Assembly: GCF_001507335.1 (NCBI RefSeq)
Contig: NZ_LMAH01000007.1
Span: forward strand, 62,001-126,000
Length of the DNA stretch: 64,000 nt
Source of the DNA: Chryseobacterium sp. JAH
GTDB taxonomy: Bacteria; Bacteroidota; Bacteroidia; Flavobacteriales; Weeksellaceae
Reading direction: 5' to 3'
Within the stretch, counting starts at the first letter, position 1. The number at the start of each line of letters is the position of its first letter. The translations under genes were made by a program, and so were the position numbers. The notes under the pieces are model-generated. The model made no database searches and was not told the DNA's origin. It was given only the letters and a program-made list of their open reading frames with translations. This document shows positions 35,863 to 44,895 of the stretch, in pieces.

Positions 35863-36384
35863 ATGGACAAGTTAAGAAACTACGATATAAGCTTTTCCGG
35901 ACTGAAAATCGGTAAGCACGAGTTCAGGTTTGAGATAGATAAAGAGTTCTTTCAATTATTCGACACTGAACAGGAATTTACAAATCCTAAAATTGCAGTA
36001 GAAGTATTTTTAAATAAACACACTACATTTTTAGAATTTGAAGTAAAAGTAGATGGCACAGTAGAGTTGGTTTGTGATATCACAAACGAAGATTTTGACC
36101 ACGCTATTGAAAACCAAATCGATATTTTAGTAAAATTCGGAGAAGAATATGATGATAGTGAGGAAGATGTGATTACAATTCCGACAAGCGATCATGCCTT
36201 CAATGTAGCGCATTTAATTTATGAAAATGTGGCGCTATCAATACCTATGAAGAAAATATCACCGAATATCAGTGATGAAGATTTGGCAATTCTTGAAAAA
36301 TTCAGTCCGAAAGAAATTGAGGAGAAAGAAGAAGAAGTTGACCCGAGATGGGAAGCTTTGAAGAAATTAAAAGATAAAAATTAA
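35863..36384 (+). CDS. YceD/DUF177 family protein
   Basis: 173 residues from MDKLRNYDISFSGLK; the frame extends five codons further but into the promoter. Family features are the beta-rich core LEFEVKVDGTVELVCDITNE and a C-terminal acidic tail with DPRWEALKKLKDKN, the conserved ending before rpmF. YceD proteins are encoded upstream of L32 across bacteria and are implicated in 23S rRNA accumulation. The Cys pair of many YceDs is reduced to one Cys here. Cotranscribed with rpmF. Confidence 0.88.
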   Translation: MDKLRNYDISFSGLKIGKHEFRFEIDKEFFQLFDTEQEFTNPKIAVEVFLNKHTTFLEFEVKVDGTVELVCDITNEDFDHAIENQIDILVKFGEEYDDSEEDVITIPTSDHAFNVAHLIYENVALSIPMKKISPNISDEDLAILEKFSPKEIEEKEEEVDPRWEALKKLKDKN

Positions 36385-36452
36385 AAATAATAATAATATG
36401 ATGAGATGATGAAAGATCTCATCGCTCATCAAATTAAAAAAGTTATTACAAA

Positions 36453-36659
36453 ATGGCACATCCAAAGAGAAGACAGTCGTCTACAAGAAGAGATAAGAGA
36501 AGAACTCATTACAAAGCAGTAGTTCCTCAATTGGCAAAAGATGCAACTACAGGAGAAATGCATTTATACCACAGAGCACACTGGCATGAAGGGAAATTAT
36601 ACTACAGAGGAAAGGTAGTATTGGAAAAAACAGTAGAAACTACTACAGAAGAAAACTAA
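36453..36659 (+). CDS. rpmF: 50S ribosomal protein L32
   Basis: 68 residues, starting [20 protein letters not shown], diagnostic of bL32. The zinc-ribbon cysteines found in some L32 proteins are absent ([18 protein letters not shown] carries no Cys). Immediately downstream of the YceD gene and followed by a strong terminator. Confidence 0.97.
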   Translation: MAHPKRRQSSTRRDKRRTHYKAVVPQLAKDATTGEMHLYHRAHWHEGKLYYRGKVVLEKTVETTTEEN

Positions 36660-36692
36660 GAGCTTTTTACCTTAAAAACCTCTATTTAATAC

Positions 36693-36730
36693 AAAAACCA
36701 CTCAATTTTAATAAAAATGAGTGGTTTTTT
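36693..36730 (+). terminator. Terminator after rpmF
   Basis: Twelve-base stem AAAAACCACTCA (36693-36704) with TGAGTGGTTTTT (36718-36729). Its T tail overlaps the TTG of the next promoter at 36732-36734. Confidence 0.85.
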
Positions 36731-36731
36731 G

Positions 36732-36760
36732 TTGATTTTTGTCTTTTTTTGGTATCTTTG
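36732..36760 (+). promoter_or_regulatory. Promoter for accB-accC
   Basis: TTG at 36732-36734, an 18-base spacer, TATCTTTG at 36753-36760, 23 bases before the accB ATG. Confidence 0.6.
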
Positions 36761-36783
36761 ATGACAAATCAAATATCAATTTT

Positions 36784-37266
36784 ATGGACATTAAAGACAT
36801 ACAAAATCTTATCAAGTTTGTATCTAAAGCTGAGGTTTCAGAAGTAAAATACAAGACTAAAGATTTCGAAATTACTATTAAAACACCACTTGGCGGGAAT
36901 GAAGTAAGCTATGTTGCTCAGCCAGCAATGTATCAGCAGGCTCCTCAGCAAGCAGCTCCAGGTCATGCTTCTGCTGCTGTTTCTGCATCTCCAGAAAAAA
37001 CTGAAGCGGCGTCTGACGATAGTAAATATGTAACGATTAAATCTCCAATGATCGGAACTTTCTATAGAAAACCTTCTCCTGATAAAGATGTTTTCATCAA
37101 CGTAGGTGATGAAGTATCAAACGGAAAAGTAGTTTGTGTAATCGAAGCAATGAAGTTATTCAACCAGATCGAATCTGAAGTAAGCGGTAAAATCGTTAAA
37201 ATTTTAGTGGACGATGCTACTCCAGTAGAATACGATCAGCCATTATTCTTAGTAGATCCATCTTAA
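36784..37266 (+). CDS. accB: Acetyl-CoA carboxylase biotin carboxyl carrier protein
   Basis: 160 residues from [13 protein letters not shown]; the longer frame starts upstream of the promoter. An Ala/Pro/Gln-rich linker (about residues 45-80) joins an N-terminal helix domain to the biotinyl domain, where Lys124 in [12 protein letters not shown] is the biotin attachment residue. It carries the carboxyl group between AccC and AccA/AccD. Followed by accC after 93 AT-rich bases. Confidence 0.95.
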   Translation: MDIKDIQNLIKFVSKAEVSEVKYKTKDFEITIKTPLGGNEVSYVAQPAMYQQAPQQAAPGHASAAVSASPEKTEAASDDSKYVTIKSPMIGTFYRKPSPDKDVFINVGDEVSNGKVVCVIEAMKLFNQIESEVSGKIVKILVDDATPVEYDQPLFLVDPS

Positions 37267-37283
37267 GGAATTTTATATTAAAG

Positions 37284-37343
37284 ATTATAAATTTTAGATG
37301 AAAACTTTTCATTTAAAATAATTTAAAATTCAAAATTTATAAT
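37284..37343. repeat. AT-rich inverted repeat between accB and accC
   Basis: Perfect 12-base inverted repeat ATTATAAATTTT (37284-37295) and AAAATTTATAAT (37332-37343), with a second small hairpin (ATGAAAA...TTTTCAT) inside. No T run after the outer stem on the plus strand, so it does not look like a standard terminator. Confidence 0.6.
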
Positions 37344-37359
37344 TTAAAATTTCGGAAAG

Positions 37360-38715
37360 ATGTTCAAAAAAATATTAATTGCCAATCGTGGCGAAATTGC
37401 AATGCGTATTCTACGTACTTGTAAAGAAATGGGAATCAAAACTGTTGCGGTATACTCTACGGCAGACAAAGACAGTCTTCACGTAAGATTTGCTGACGAA
37501 GCCGTATGTATCGGCCCGCCAATGAGCAAAGATTCTTATCTGAGAATCCCAAATATTATTGCGGCAGCAGAAATCACCAATGCAGACGCAATTCACCCTG
37601 GGTATGGTTTCTTATCTGAAAACGCAAACTTCTCAAGAATCTGCCAGAAAAACGGTATCAAATTTATTGGCGCCAGCCCTGAGCAAATCGAGAGAATGGG
37701 AGATAAAGCGAATGCGAAAGCTACCATGAAAGCGGCTAACGTACCTTGTGTACCTGGTTCTGACGGCTTGATTGAATCTTACGAGCATGCTGTAAAAACA
37801 GCTGAAGAAACTGGTTATCCTGTTATGATCAAAGCTACTGCCGGAGGTGGTGGTAAAGGAATGAGAGCAGTTTGGAAAGCTGAAGACCTTAAAGAACATT
37901 GGGAATCTGCTATTCAGGAAGCTGTTGCAGCCTTCGGAAACGGAGGTATGTACATGGAAAAACTGATTGAAGAGCCAAGACATATCGAGATTCAGGTTGC
38001 AGGTGACCAATTTGGTAAAGCTTGTCACCTTTCTGAAAGAGACTGTTCTGTACAAAGAAGAAACCAAAAACTAACTGAAGAAACGCCTTCTCCATTCATG
38101 ACTGACGAACTTCGTGAGAAAATGGGTGAAGCTGCTGTAAAAGCAGCAGAATTCATAGGTTATGAAGGTGTAGGAACGATTGAATTCCTTGTGGATAAGC
38201 ATAGAAATTTCTACTTCATGGAAATGAATACGAGAATTCAGGTGGAGCACCCAATTACAGAGCAGGTAATTGATTATGACTTAATCAGAGAGCAGATTCT
38301 TTTGGCAGCGGGAACTCCTATTTCAGGAATCAACCACTATCCGAAATTGCATTCAATCGAATGCAGAATCAATGCTGAGGATCCTTATGCTGATTTCAGA
38401 CCTTCACCAGGGAAAATCACAGGATTAAACATTCCTGGCGGGCACGGAATCAGAGTTGATACTCACGTTTATTCTGGATATACAATCCCTTCTAACTACG
38501 ATTCAATGATTGCAAAACTGATCACGACGGCACAAACCCGTGAGGAAGCAATTGCAAAAATGAAACGTGCATTAGAGGAATTCTACGTTGAAGGTGTGAA
38601 AACGACCATTCCTTTCCACAGACAGTTGATGGAAGATGAAGCTTATCTTTCTGGAAACTACACGACAAAATTCATGGAGAGTTTTGTAATGGATAAAAAA
38701 TATGATAATCACTAA
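37360..38715 (+). CDS. accC: Acetyl-CoA carboxylase biotin carboxylase subunit
   Basis: 451 residues with the ATP-grasp biotin carboxylase pattern: [20 protein letters not shown] start, ATP loop [24 protein letters not shown], and the active-site region [18 protein letters not shown]. Carboxylates the biotin of AccB using ATP and bicarbonate, the first step of fatty-acid synthesis. accA is 17 kb away in this window and accD is not seen. Confidence 0.97.
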   Translation: MFKKILIANRGEIAMRILRTCKEMGIKTVAVYSTADKDSLHVRFADEAVCIGPPMSKDSYLRIPNIIAAAEITNADAIHPGYGFLSENANFSRICQKNGIKFIGASPEQIERMGDKANAKATMKAANVPCVPGSDGLIESYEHAVKTAEETGYPVMIKATAGGGGKGMRAVWKAEDLKEHWESAIQEAVAAFGNGGMYMEKLIEEPRHIEIQVAGDQFGKACHLSERDCSVQRRNQKLTEETPSPFMTDELREKMGEAAVKAAEFIGYEGVGTIEFLVDKHRNFYFMEMNTRIQVEHPITEQVIDYDLIREQILLAAGTPISGINHYPKLHSIECRINAEDPYADFRPSPGKITGLNIPGGHGIRVDTHVYSGYTIPSNYDSMIAKLITTAQTREEAIAKMKRALEEFYVEGVKTTIPFHRQLMEDEAYLSGNYTTKFMESFVMDKKYDNH

Positions 38716-38738
38716 GATTATTTTAAAATAGATTTGTA

Positions 38739-38767
38739 AGCCGTTTCATGTTTGAGACGGCTTTTTT
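38739..38767 (+). terminator. Terminator after accC
   Basis: Stem AGCCGTTTC (38739-38747) with GAGACGGCT (38754-38762), one G:T pair, then six T. Confidence 0.8.
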
Positions 38768-38830
38768 ATTTGATATGAAAAAATATTTTTCTTGGCTGAA
38801 TCAGTCACCTAAAATAACCCTTTTGGGGTA

Positions 38831-38861
38831 TTGTAGATTTTTCACCGCATTAATACCTTTG
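38831..38861 (+). promoter_or_regulatory. Promoter for the exported protein gene at 38883
   Basis: TTG at 38831-38833, a 20-base spacer, TACCTTTG at 38854-38861. This placement supports the internal start at 38883 rather than the longer frame that begins upstream of it. Confidence 0.55.
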
Positions 38862-38882
38862 ATAAAACTAACAATAGAAAAC

Positions 38883-39248
38883 ATGAAAAATTTAATTACA
38901 CTATGCTTTTTATTATTTGCCTTTATCACTGCAAACGCACAAAAAAACACCCAAGAGCAAGCAACCAAAAGTATTATGAGAAATCTTACCGGGCAAGAAT
39001 ATTACTATCCTGTGGTAGGTGAAATGGGATATCAAAAAATTGATTCTGCAGCGCTCGATGACACCGAATTGTTTGTTTTTAAAAACAAAAGCGGCAAGGA
39101 ATTATTTTGGTTTAGGATTAAAGATTCAACGATTGACTATGATGATGGAATTTTAACGATCTGGCATGGATACTATATGCATAAGTTGAAAATGAGCAAA
39201 AACAAAGCTCAAAAAGTAATCGAAGCATTTAATTCCATCAAGGGATAA
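38883..39248 (+). CDS. Hypothetical exported protein
   Basis: 121 residues from MKNLITLCFLLFAFITANAQ, a signal peptide ending in AxAQ. The mature part is small and mixed (GQEYYYPVVGEMGYQKID; ELFWFRIKDSTIDYDDG). No family recognised. First of four unknown genes between accC and rocD. Confidence 0.7.
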   Translation: MKNLITLCFLLFAFITANAQKNTQEQATKSIMRNLTGQEYYYPVVGEMGYQKIDSAALDDTELFVFKNKSGKELFWFRIKDSTIDYDDGILTIWHGYYMHKLKMSKNKAQKVIEAFNSIKG

Positions 39249-39343
39249 GTGATGCTTGTTAAAAACAACTATTAATTCAAACTGTTCCTTTCTAATAAAT
39301 CTCGATAAGAGTTTCGTATTATTAATATTAAAAAAACTAACCT

Positions 39344-39823
39344 ATGAAAAATTTCCAATTACTATTGTTCTGTCTCTTTGCCAATTTCCTCTTTGGCCAG
39401 ACAAAATTCGAACGTGATAAACTGATGCTTGTTCAGGATGTCTACTACAATTCTACAAAAAAGAATCTATCCTCATTTATGGAACAGAAAGGCTATAAAG
39501 CCGGTGAGATAGAAAAGGCCGAAGGTTCGTATGGTGATGCTTACAGCTTCACTTCACAATTTAACATGGTTCATGTAGAATACACACCAAAAGGTGCGAT
39601 GTTTGGCGTCACCATGCTTTATGCAGGAGCAATGAATAATGTATTTATTGAAATGGATCTAAAAGATGCCGGCTTTACATCTAAAGAGCATGAGATGGAG
39701 ATTGAAGGAAAAAAATTCACAAAAAAACAATGGTCAAAGAGCGGACAAAAACTTTCCTTTGTAACTTACGCCGATGAGGAAGATAAAATTGGCTTCCTTG
39801 GCTATGGCGAATTTCAAGATTAA
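39344..39823 (+). CDS. Hypothetical exported protein
   Basis: 159 residues with a signal peptide MKNFQLLLFCLFANFLFGQ. The mature protein is alpha/beta in character, with VQDVYYNSTKKNLSSFMEQK and a Gly/aromatic C-terminus (DKIGFLGYGEFQD). No family recognised. Four bases separate its stop from the next start, so the two are coexpressed. Confidence 0.72.
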   Translation: MKNFQLLLFCLFANFLFGQTKFERDKLMLVQDVYYNSTKKNLSSFMEQKGYKAGEIEKAEGSYGDAYSFTSQFNMVHVEYTPKGAMFGVTMLYAGAMNNVFIEMDLKDAGFTSKEHEMEIEGKKFTKKQWSKSGQKLSFVTYADEEDKIGFLGYGEFQD

Positions 39824-39827
39824 AAAA

Positions 39828-40358
39828 ATGAAAATAATATTATTTGTAATTCTACTCTTCGGTTTGCCGGGAGTAGTTTTTTCGCAAAACAAGATGCAAA
39901 CGCAAACAGTAAAGTCCAAATCTAAGAAAGAAATCGTTAAGATTCTTAATAGATTTTTGACTGATCAATGCAAAAAAGGAACTGAAAATACGTCTGGAGA
40001 AATAGTGACGATAGAAAAACCCTACACTATTACTGAAAAGAATATTTTAGACGTTGCAATAAAAACAATTCATCCAGGTGAAAAAAGCTACACGATTGTA
40101 AGTAAAAAGGTGAATCTGAGTGATATTATCAATATTGTAAAAGATGTGAATGTGCTATTTATTACACGCGAAAATACTGTAGAATATAATGCTGTAGAAT
40201 ATAATGAAGACGGAAAAAAAATAAAGGAAGAAACATCTATAGATACAAATTTTTTCACAGACATTCATACAGCGGGAAATCTCGGTTTTCGAAGATCTAT
40301 TTTAGCAGCTTTTAAAAACGCTGGATTTCCAATTGTTTCCGAATATTGGTATGACTGA
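39828..40358 (+). CDS. Hypothetical exported protein
   Basis: 176 residues starting at MKIILFVILLFGLPGVVFSQ, a signal peptide; the longer frame overlaps the upstream gene without adding anything conserved. A tandem AVEYN-AVEYN repeat occurs near residues 120-130. No family recognised. Forms a two-gene unit with 39344-39823. Confidence 0.7.
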   Translation: MKIILFVILLFGLPGVVFSQNKMQTQTVKSKSKKEIVKILNRFLTDQCKKGTENTSGEIVTIEKPYTITEKNILDVAIKTIHPGEKSYTIVSKKVNLSDIINIVKDVNVLFITRENTVEYNAVEYNEDGKKIKEETSIDTNFFTDIHTAGNLGFRRSILAAFKNAGFPIVSEYWYD

Positions 40359-40565
40359 TTTTTTGAAATTGATAAAAATAGAACTTGAATATCAGTCATC
40401 AATTATAATGCTTATAGTAACTCAAAGTGAACAAAGATTTTTTAACTACCAACTGTTTTAAATTAAATCCGTTCCCCTTATAAAAGCTTACAAAGTTTTT
40501 AAGAATTAATAGAAATGAAAAGATTTAACCGTAGCCAATTGACTGCTCTATAATCCAGAAACCAA

Positions 40566-41090
40566 ATGAGACTCTCTAAAGAAGAAAAAAAATTCTGGCA
40601 AAGAAATTATCGGATTGAAAAGGTTAACGAAATTCCTCTGCATTGGGGAATTTTAAAATCCGCCGATTCAGATTATGATGATGATTTTTTTTATTACTTG
40701 AGTTTGAGGGTTGAAAGTATCAATGAAATTTACCTTAAAGATTCCCTGATAACCGACAAAGCTGTACAGTACATGGCCGGTTTTAAAGAACTGAAAAATC
40801 TATTGCTAAGAAAAAACCGCTACCTCACAAAATCCTGCATTCTATATTTCAATCAAATGCAAGATTTAGAAAAATTAAATCTCACCAATACAGCAATCAC
40901 TCTGACAGATTTATACGAAAGTCTAAACAATAAAAATCTCAAAGAAGTTTTTGTTTCGTCAGAAGAAACAGAAGACAATCTGGAGGAGAAAGCTTTTATT
41001 TTAAAAGAAAAAATGCCCAATTGCAACATTTATTTAGACTGTTCTCATTCTACCGATGTGTTTGGAAATTTAGAAAAACCAATTTTTTAA
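40566..41090 (+). CDS. Hypothetical protein with leucine-rich-repeat-like segments
   Basis: 174 residues, no signal peptide. The middle has spacing reminiscent of short leucine-rich repeats: YMAGFKELKNLLLRKNRYLT and FNQMQDLEKLNLTNTAITLT, then LYESLNNKNLKEVFVSS. Such repeats bind proteins; nothing else is known. Preceded by about 207 bases with no recognised element, and not obviously joined to the exported proteins before it. Confidence 0.65.
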   Translation: MRLSKEEKKFWQRNYRIEKVNEIPLHWGILKSADSDYDDDFFYYLSLRVESINEIYLKDSLITDKAVQYMAGFKELKNLLLRKNRYLTKSCILYFNQMQDLEKLNLTNTAITLTDLYESLNNKNLKEVFVSSEETEDNLEEKAFILKEKMPNCNIYLDCSHSTDVFGNLEKPIF

Positions 41091-41160
41091 TTGACGTGAA
41101 AAAGTTTTTGATGCAAGTGATGATCATCTGATTCAATTTATCTGCTTAGAAATAAATCCT

Positions 41161-41168
41161 TAAATTTG
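41161..41168 (+). promoter_or_regulatory. Putative -7 element for rocD
   Basis: TAAATTTG, 18 bases before the ATG at 41187. Confidence 0.45.
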
Positions 41169-41186
41169 TAAAAAAGCAAAAAGAAT

Positions 41187-42437
41187 ATGTCAACAGCAGA
41201 ACAAACTAAAAATTCACAATATTTTATCGAACTTGAAGAAAAACATGGCGCGCACAATTATCATCCACTTCCTGTGGTGTTAGACAAAGGTGAAGGCGTG
41301 TTTGTGTGGGATGTTGAAGGTAAAAAATACTATGATTTCCTTTCAGCTTACTCAGCTGTAAATCAAGGACATTCGCACCCTAAAATTGTAGAAGCTTTGG
41401 TTAATCAGGCTAAAAAATTGGCTTTAACTTCAAGAGCATTTTACAACTCAGGTTTGGGAGAATACGAGAAAAAAATCACTACTCTTTTTGGTTTTGATAA
41501 AGTTTTACCGATGAATTCGGGCGCTGAAGCCGTGGAAACTGCAGTGAAATTAGCTAGAAAATGGAGTTATGAAGTTAAAGGGATTTCAGAAAACGCAGCA
41601 AAAATTGTTGTTTGTGAAAATAACTTCCACGGTAGAACGACAACCATTGTATCTTTCTCAAACGATCCTGATGCTAATAAAAATTACGGTCCATTTACAC
41701 CGGGATTTGTAAAAATTCCATACAATGACCTTGCAGCTTTAGAAGAAGTTTTAAAAAATGATGCCCAAAATATTGCAGCATTCTTAGTTGAGCCTATTCA
41801 GGGAGAAGCTGGAGTTTATGTTCCGGATGATAACTTCCTTAAAAATGCTTCAGAACTTTGTAAAAAACACAATGTTTTGTTTATTGCAGATGAAGTTCAG
41901 ACCGGCATTGCAAGAACAGGAAAATTAATTGCATGTCATCACGAGAACGTACAGCCTGATATTTTAATTTTAGGAAAAGCCCTTTCTGGAGGAATGTATC
42001 CTGTTTCTGCAGTCTTGGCGAATGATGAAATAATGAATGTGATTAAACCTGGACAGCACGGTTCTACTTTTGGAGGAAACCCTATCGCCTGTGCAGTTGC
42101 GATTGCTGCTTTAGACGTTGTTGCTGATGAAAATTTATCAGAAAGAGCTGAAGAATTAGGTCAATTATTCAGAGCTGAAATTGAAAAAGTAATCGAAAAA
42201 TCTGAGCTCATTACGAAAGTGAGAGGAAAAGGATTATTAAACGCTATTTTAATCAACGACACTCCCGAAAGTTCAACAGCATGGAATCTTTGTTTACAGT
42301 TAAAAGAAAACGGTCTTCTAGCAAAACCAACTCACGGAAATATCATCAGATTGGCACCTCCATTGGTAATTACGGAAGAACAATTGTTGGATTGTGTGAA
42401 GATTATTGAGAAAACAGTTTTGGAATACAAGAAATAA
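41187..42437 (+). CDS. rocD: Ornithine--oxo-acid aminotransferase
   Basis: 416 residues, class III PLP aminotransferase. Features: [67 protein letters not shown], and the PLP lysine in [18 protein letters not shown]. It transfers the delta-amino group of ornithine to 2-oxoglutarate, giving glutamate semialdehyde. Monocistronic with its own terminator; it marks the left edge of the glycosyltransferase block. Confidence 0.93.
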   Translation: MSTAEQTKNSQYFIELEEKHGAHNYHPLPVVLDKGEGVFVWDVEGKKYYDFLSAYSAVNQGHSHPKIVEALVNQAKKLALTSRAFYNSGLGEYEKKITTLFGFDKVLPMNSGAEAVETAVKLARKWSYEVKGISENAAKIVVCENNFHGRTTTIVSFSNDPDANKNYGPFTPGFVKIPYNDLAALEEVLKNDAQNIAAFLVEPIQGEAGVYVPDDNFLKNASELCKKHNVLFIADEVQTGIARTGKLIACHHENVQPDILILGKALSGGMYPVSAVLANDEIMNVIKPGQHGSTFGGNPIACAVAIAALDVVADENLSERAEELGQLFRAEIEKVIEKSELITKVRGKGLLNAILINDTPESSTAWNLCLQLKENGLLAKPTHGNIIRLAPPLVITEEQLLDCVKIIEKTVLEYKK

Positions 42438-42457
42438 TACAGATAAAATAAAAAATT

Positions 42458-42488
42458 AATAACACTCTAAATCAGGGTGTTATTTTTT
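42458..42488 (+). terminator. Terminator after rocD
   Basis: Stem AATAACACTCT with AGGGTGTTATT (one G:T pair) around a short loop, then six T. Confidence 0.8.
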
Positions 42489-42554
42489 CACCCACAAAAT
42501 CCAACAAACGACTGTTTAACTTTTAGCTCGGGCATTTATCTAACTACCTTAACA

Positions 42555-43325
42555 ATGAAGGAAGTTATGAAGGAACCGACGATAAGCGCACTGCTGATAG
42601 TATTTAATGAGGAAAAAAACATTGAAGACGCTCTACAATCAGTTGAATTTGCTGATGAAATTATTGTGTTAGATTCTTTTAGCACAGACAAAACTCTTGA
42701 AATTATTAAAACCAAATTTCCGGCAGTAAAAATTTATCAAAACAAATTTGAGGATTTTACCCAACAGAGAAACAAATGCATCTCGTATGCGAAAAATGAA
42801 TGGATTTTATTTTTAGATGCAGATGAAAGAGTAACCCCCGAACTGAAAGCTGAAATTCTAAGCGAAATCAAAAAACCAGTCACAAGAAAGGCTTATTTTT
42901 TCAAAAGAAAATTCTTTTTTATGGGGCAGCAGGTCAATTTTTCCGGAACTCAGAATGACAAAAACATTCGGCTTTTTAAAAGAGAAGTAGCGCATTATGA
43001 CGAGAGCAAACGTGTGCATGAAGGCTTAAGCAATGTAGGAAACCCCGGAACACTTCAAAATTACCTTCTACATTTTTCATTTGATTCTTATGATGCATAT
43101 TACAAAAAAGTGATTCATTATTCAAAGCTGAAAGCCCGCGACCTTTATGAGAGACAGATTCCTTATCAGCTTTTCAAGCAACTGTCAAAGTGCTGCTTTA
43201 ATTTCTTTAAAATGTACTTTCTTAAACTAGGAATTCTAGATGGGAGAAAAGGTTTCACGCTATCCTATTTAAGCGCTTTAAGCTCATTTAAAACCTATGA
43301 GTTTTTGAAGGAAGAATATGCATAG
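42555..43325 (+). CDS. Family 2 glycosyltransferase, WaaE/KdtX-like
   Basis: 256 residues from MKEVMKEPTIS, or 252 from the next Met; the longer frame overlaps the terminator. GT-A features are SALLIVFNEEKNIEDALQSV, EIIVLDSFSTDKT, then WILFLDADERVTPEL (DxD motif). The C-terminal half (RLFKRE, HYDESKRVHEGL) matches the core-oligosaccharide WaaE group. Predicted to add a hexose to the lipopolysaccharide inner core. First gene of the glycan block. Confidence 0.87.
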   Translation: MKEVMKEPTISALLIVFNEEKNIEDALQSVEFADEIIVLDSFSTDKTLEIIKTKFPAVKIYQNKFEDFTQQRNKCISYAKNEWILFLDADERVTPELKAEILSEIKKPVTRKAYFFKRKFFFMGQQVNFSGTQNDKNIRLFKREVAHYDESKRVHEGLSNVGNPGTLQNYLLHFSFDSYDAYYKKVIHYSKLKARDLYERQIPYQLFKQLSKCCFNFFKMYFLKLGILDGRKGFTLSYLSALSSFKTYEFLKEEYA

Positions 43326-43366
43326 CGATTATTTTTCAAGACCCCTCCATTTCTAAAAATAAACTG

Positions 43367-43374
43367 TATTTTTG
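43367..43374 (+). promoter_or_regulatory. Putative -7 element for the gene at 43394
   Basis: TATTTTTG, 19 bases before the ATG. Confidence 0.4.
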
Positions 43375-43393
43375 CAGCAGTAAGTCATAATTT

Positions 43394-44161
43394 ATGAAGC
43401 TTTCTGTAGCAATTATCACCTTTAATGAGGACAGAATTATCGGAAAAACGTTGAATGCCATTCACGATTTAGCCGATGAAATTATCATTGTCGACAGTTT
43501 TTCTAAAGACTGTACCGAAGAGATATGCGCTCAATTTCCTAATGTAAAATTTATTACGCAAAGATTTTTAGGTTTTGGAAAACAGAAAAATTTTGCCATC
43601 GAACAATGCCAGTCTGAATGGATTTTATTTCTTGATTCTGATGAAGTTTTAGATGATGAAGCTAAAAAATCGATCAGAAAAATAATCTCTGAAGATCAGC
43701 CTGAGTTTAATGTGTACGACATCGAATTTAACAATATATTTCTGGGGGAAACCCTGAAGTATGGTGGTTGGGGAAATATCAAACGAGAGAGACTTTTCAG
43801 AAAAGGTTTTGGGAAATATTCTGAAGATATTGTGCACGAAGAATTTATAAGCTCAGAAAAAAAAGGTAAACTAGCCGGGAAAATTAACCACTATACTTAC
43901 AAAGACATTTATCACCACATCGAAAAATCTAACAAATACACTTCTATGATGGCTGAGAAAATGTACAAAAACGGGAAAAAATCAAGCGTTTTGAAAATTA
44001 TATTCAAACCTTTGTATCAGTTTATTAAATCTTATTTTTTGAGATTGGGTTTTCTGGATGGTCTCGTAGGATATTATGCGGCGACAACAGCAGCATTTTA
44101 TACCTTTTTAAAATATAAGAAACTTCACGAAATTCATAAATTCGGTCATAAAGAATGCTAA
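43394..44161 (+). CDS. Family 2 glycosyltransferase, WaaE/KdtX-like
   Basis: 255 residues, clearly related to the preceding gene: SVAIITFNEDRIIGKTLNAI, EIIIVDSFSKDCTEE, WILFLDSDEVLDDEA, and KYSEDIVHEEFI. Tandem divergence of an LPS-core sugar transferase is likely. Its end overlaps the start of the deacetylase gene by 7 bases (ATGCTAA). Confidence 0.88.
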   Translation: MKLSVAIITFNEDRIIGKTLNAIHDLADEIIIVDSFSKDCTEEICAQFPNVKFITQRFLGFGKQKNFAIEQCQSEWILFLDSDEVLDDEAKKSIRKIISEDQPEFNVYDIEFNNIFLGETLKYGGWGNIKRERLFRKGFGKYSEDIVHEEFISSEKKGKLAGKINHYTYKDIYHHIEKSNKYTSMMAEKMYKNGKKSSVLKIIFKPLYQFIKSYFLRLGFLDGLVGYYAATTAAFYTFLKYKKLHEIHKFGHKEC

Positions 44162-44895
44162 GCTTTATCAAAAGAATTCTCGGTTTTTCTAACAAAGGCA
44201 GGGTCAGAATTCTGATGTACCATCAGGTGTTACCCGAAAAAATCAGTTTTAAAAATGATTTAGTTGTCACTTCTGAAAATTTAGATGAGCAACTTAAGTA
44301 CATCAAGAATAATTTTCAGACAGTTTTCTTTAAAGATTTAGAAGCCAGCAAATTTTTGGACAATAAAATTATTCTGACCTTCGACGATGGCTATCACAAT
44401 AACTTCGAATATCTGATGCCGTTGCTTGAAAAACATCAATTAAAAGCGACCATTTTTATTCCTACAGAATTTATTCAGAATCTTACAGATGGAGAAAGTA
44501 GAGTTTATATGAATTTTGACGAGATTAAAAGTCTGAATTCTGATTTAGTAGAAATCGCCTTGCACAGTCACTCCCACCGTAACTTTTCTGAGTTATCTCT
44601 TAAAGAAGCCGAAGAAGATCTGTTGAAAAACATCCAGATTTTAGAGCAAAACCAAATCAGATTTACAAAAGTGCTTGCCTATCCTTACGGGAAATTTCCA
44701 AAAGAAAAACACAAGAAAAAGGAATTTTTCCTGATGCTAGAAAGAATTGGAATTACCTCTGCCATGAGAATTGGAAATAAAATCAATCCTTATCCTTTTA
44801 AAAACAAATTTGAAGTCAGCCGGATTGACATCAAATATGGTGACACTTTGAAGGCTTTCAAATGGAAGCTGATCTTTGGTAAAACGAAACTTTAA
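44155..44895 (+). CDS. Polysaccharide deacetylase (NodB domain)
   Basis: 246 residues of carbohydrate esterase family 4. Motif 1 is TFDDGYHNNFEY with the catalytic and metal-binding Asp, motif 2 is HSHSHRNFSEL with the metal-binding His residues, and a later YPYGKFP. It should remove N-acetyl groups from a glycan made by the neighbouring transferases. No signal peptide, so a cytoplasmic or inner-leaflet substrate is likely. Overlaps the preceding gene by 7 bases and the convergent next gene by 4. Confidence 0.88.
   Translation: MLSFIKRILGFSNKGRVRILMYHQVLPEKISFKNDLVVTSENLDEQLKYIKNNFQTVFFKDLEASKFLDNKIILTFDDGYHNNFEYLMPLLEKHQLKATIFIPTEFIQNLTDGESRVYMNFDEIKSLNSDLVEIALHSHSHRNFSELSLKEAEEDLLKNIQILEQNQIRFTKVLAYPYGKFPKEKHKKKEFFLMLERIGITSAMRIGNKINPYPFKNKFEVSRIDIKYGDTLKAFKWKLIFGKTKL

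Noticed and set aside
44155-44895. Interpreting the NodB domain as nodulation-related.
   Set aside because: NodB is only the domain name; the setting is a surface-glycan locus.
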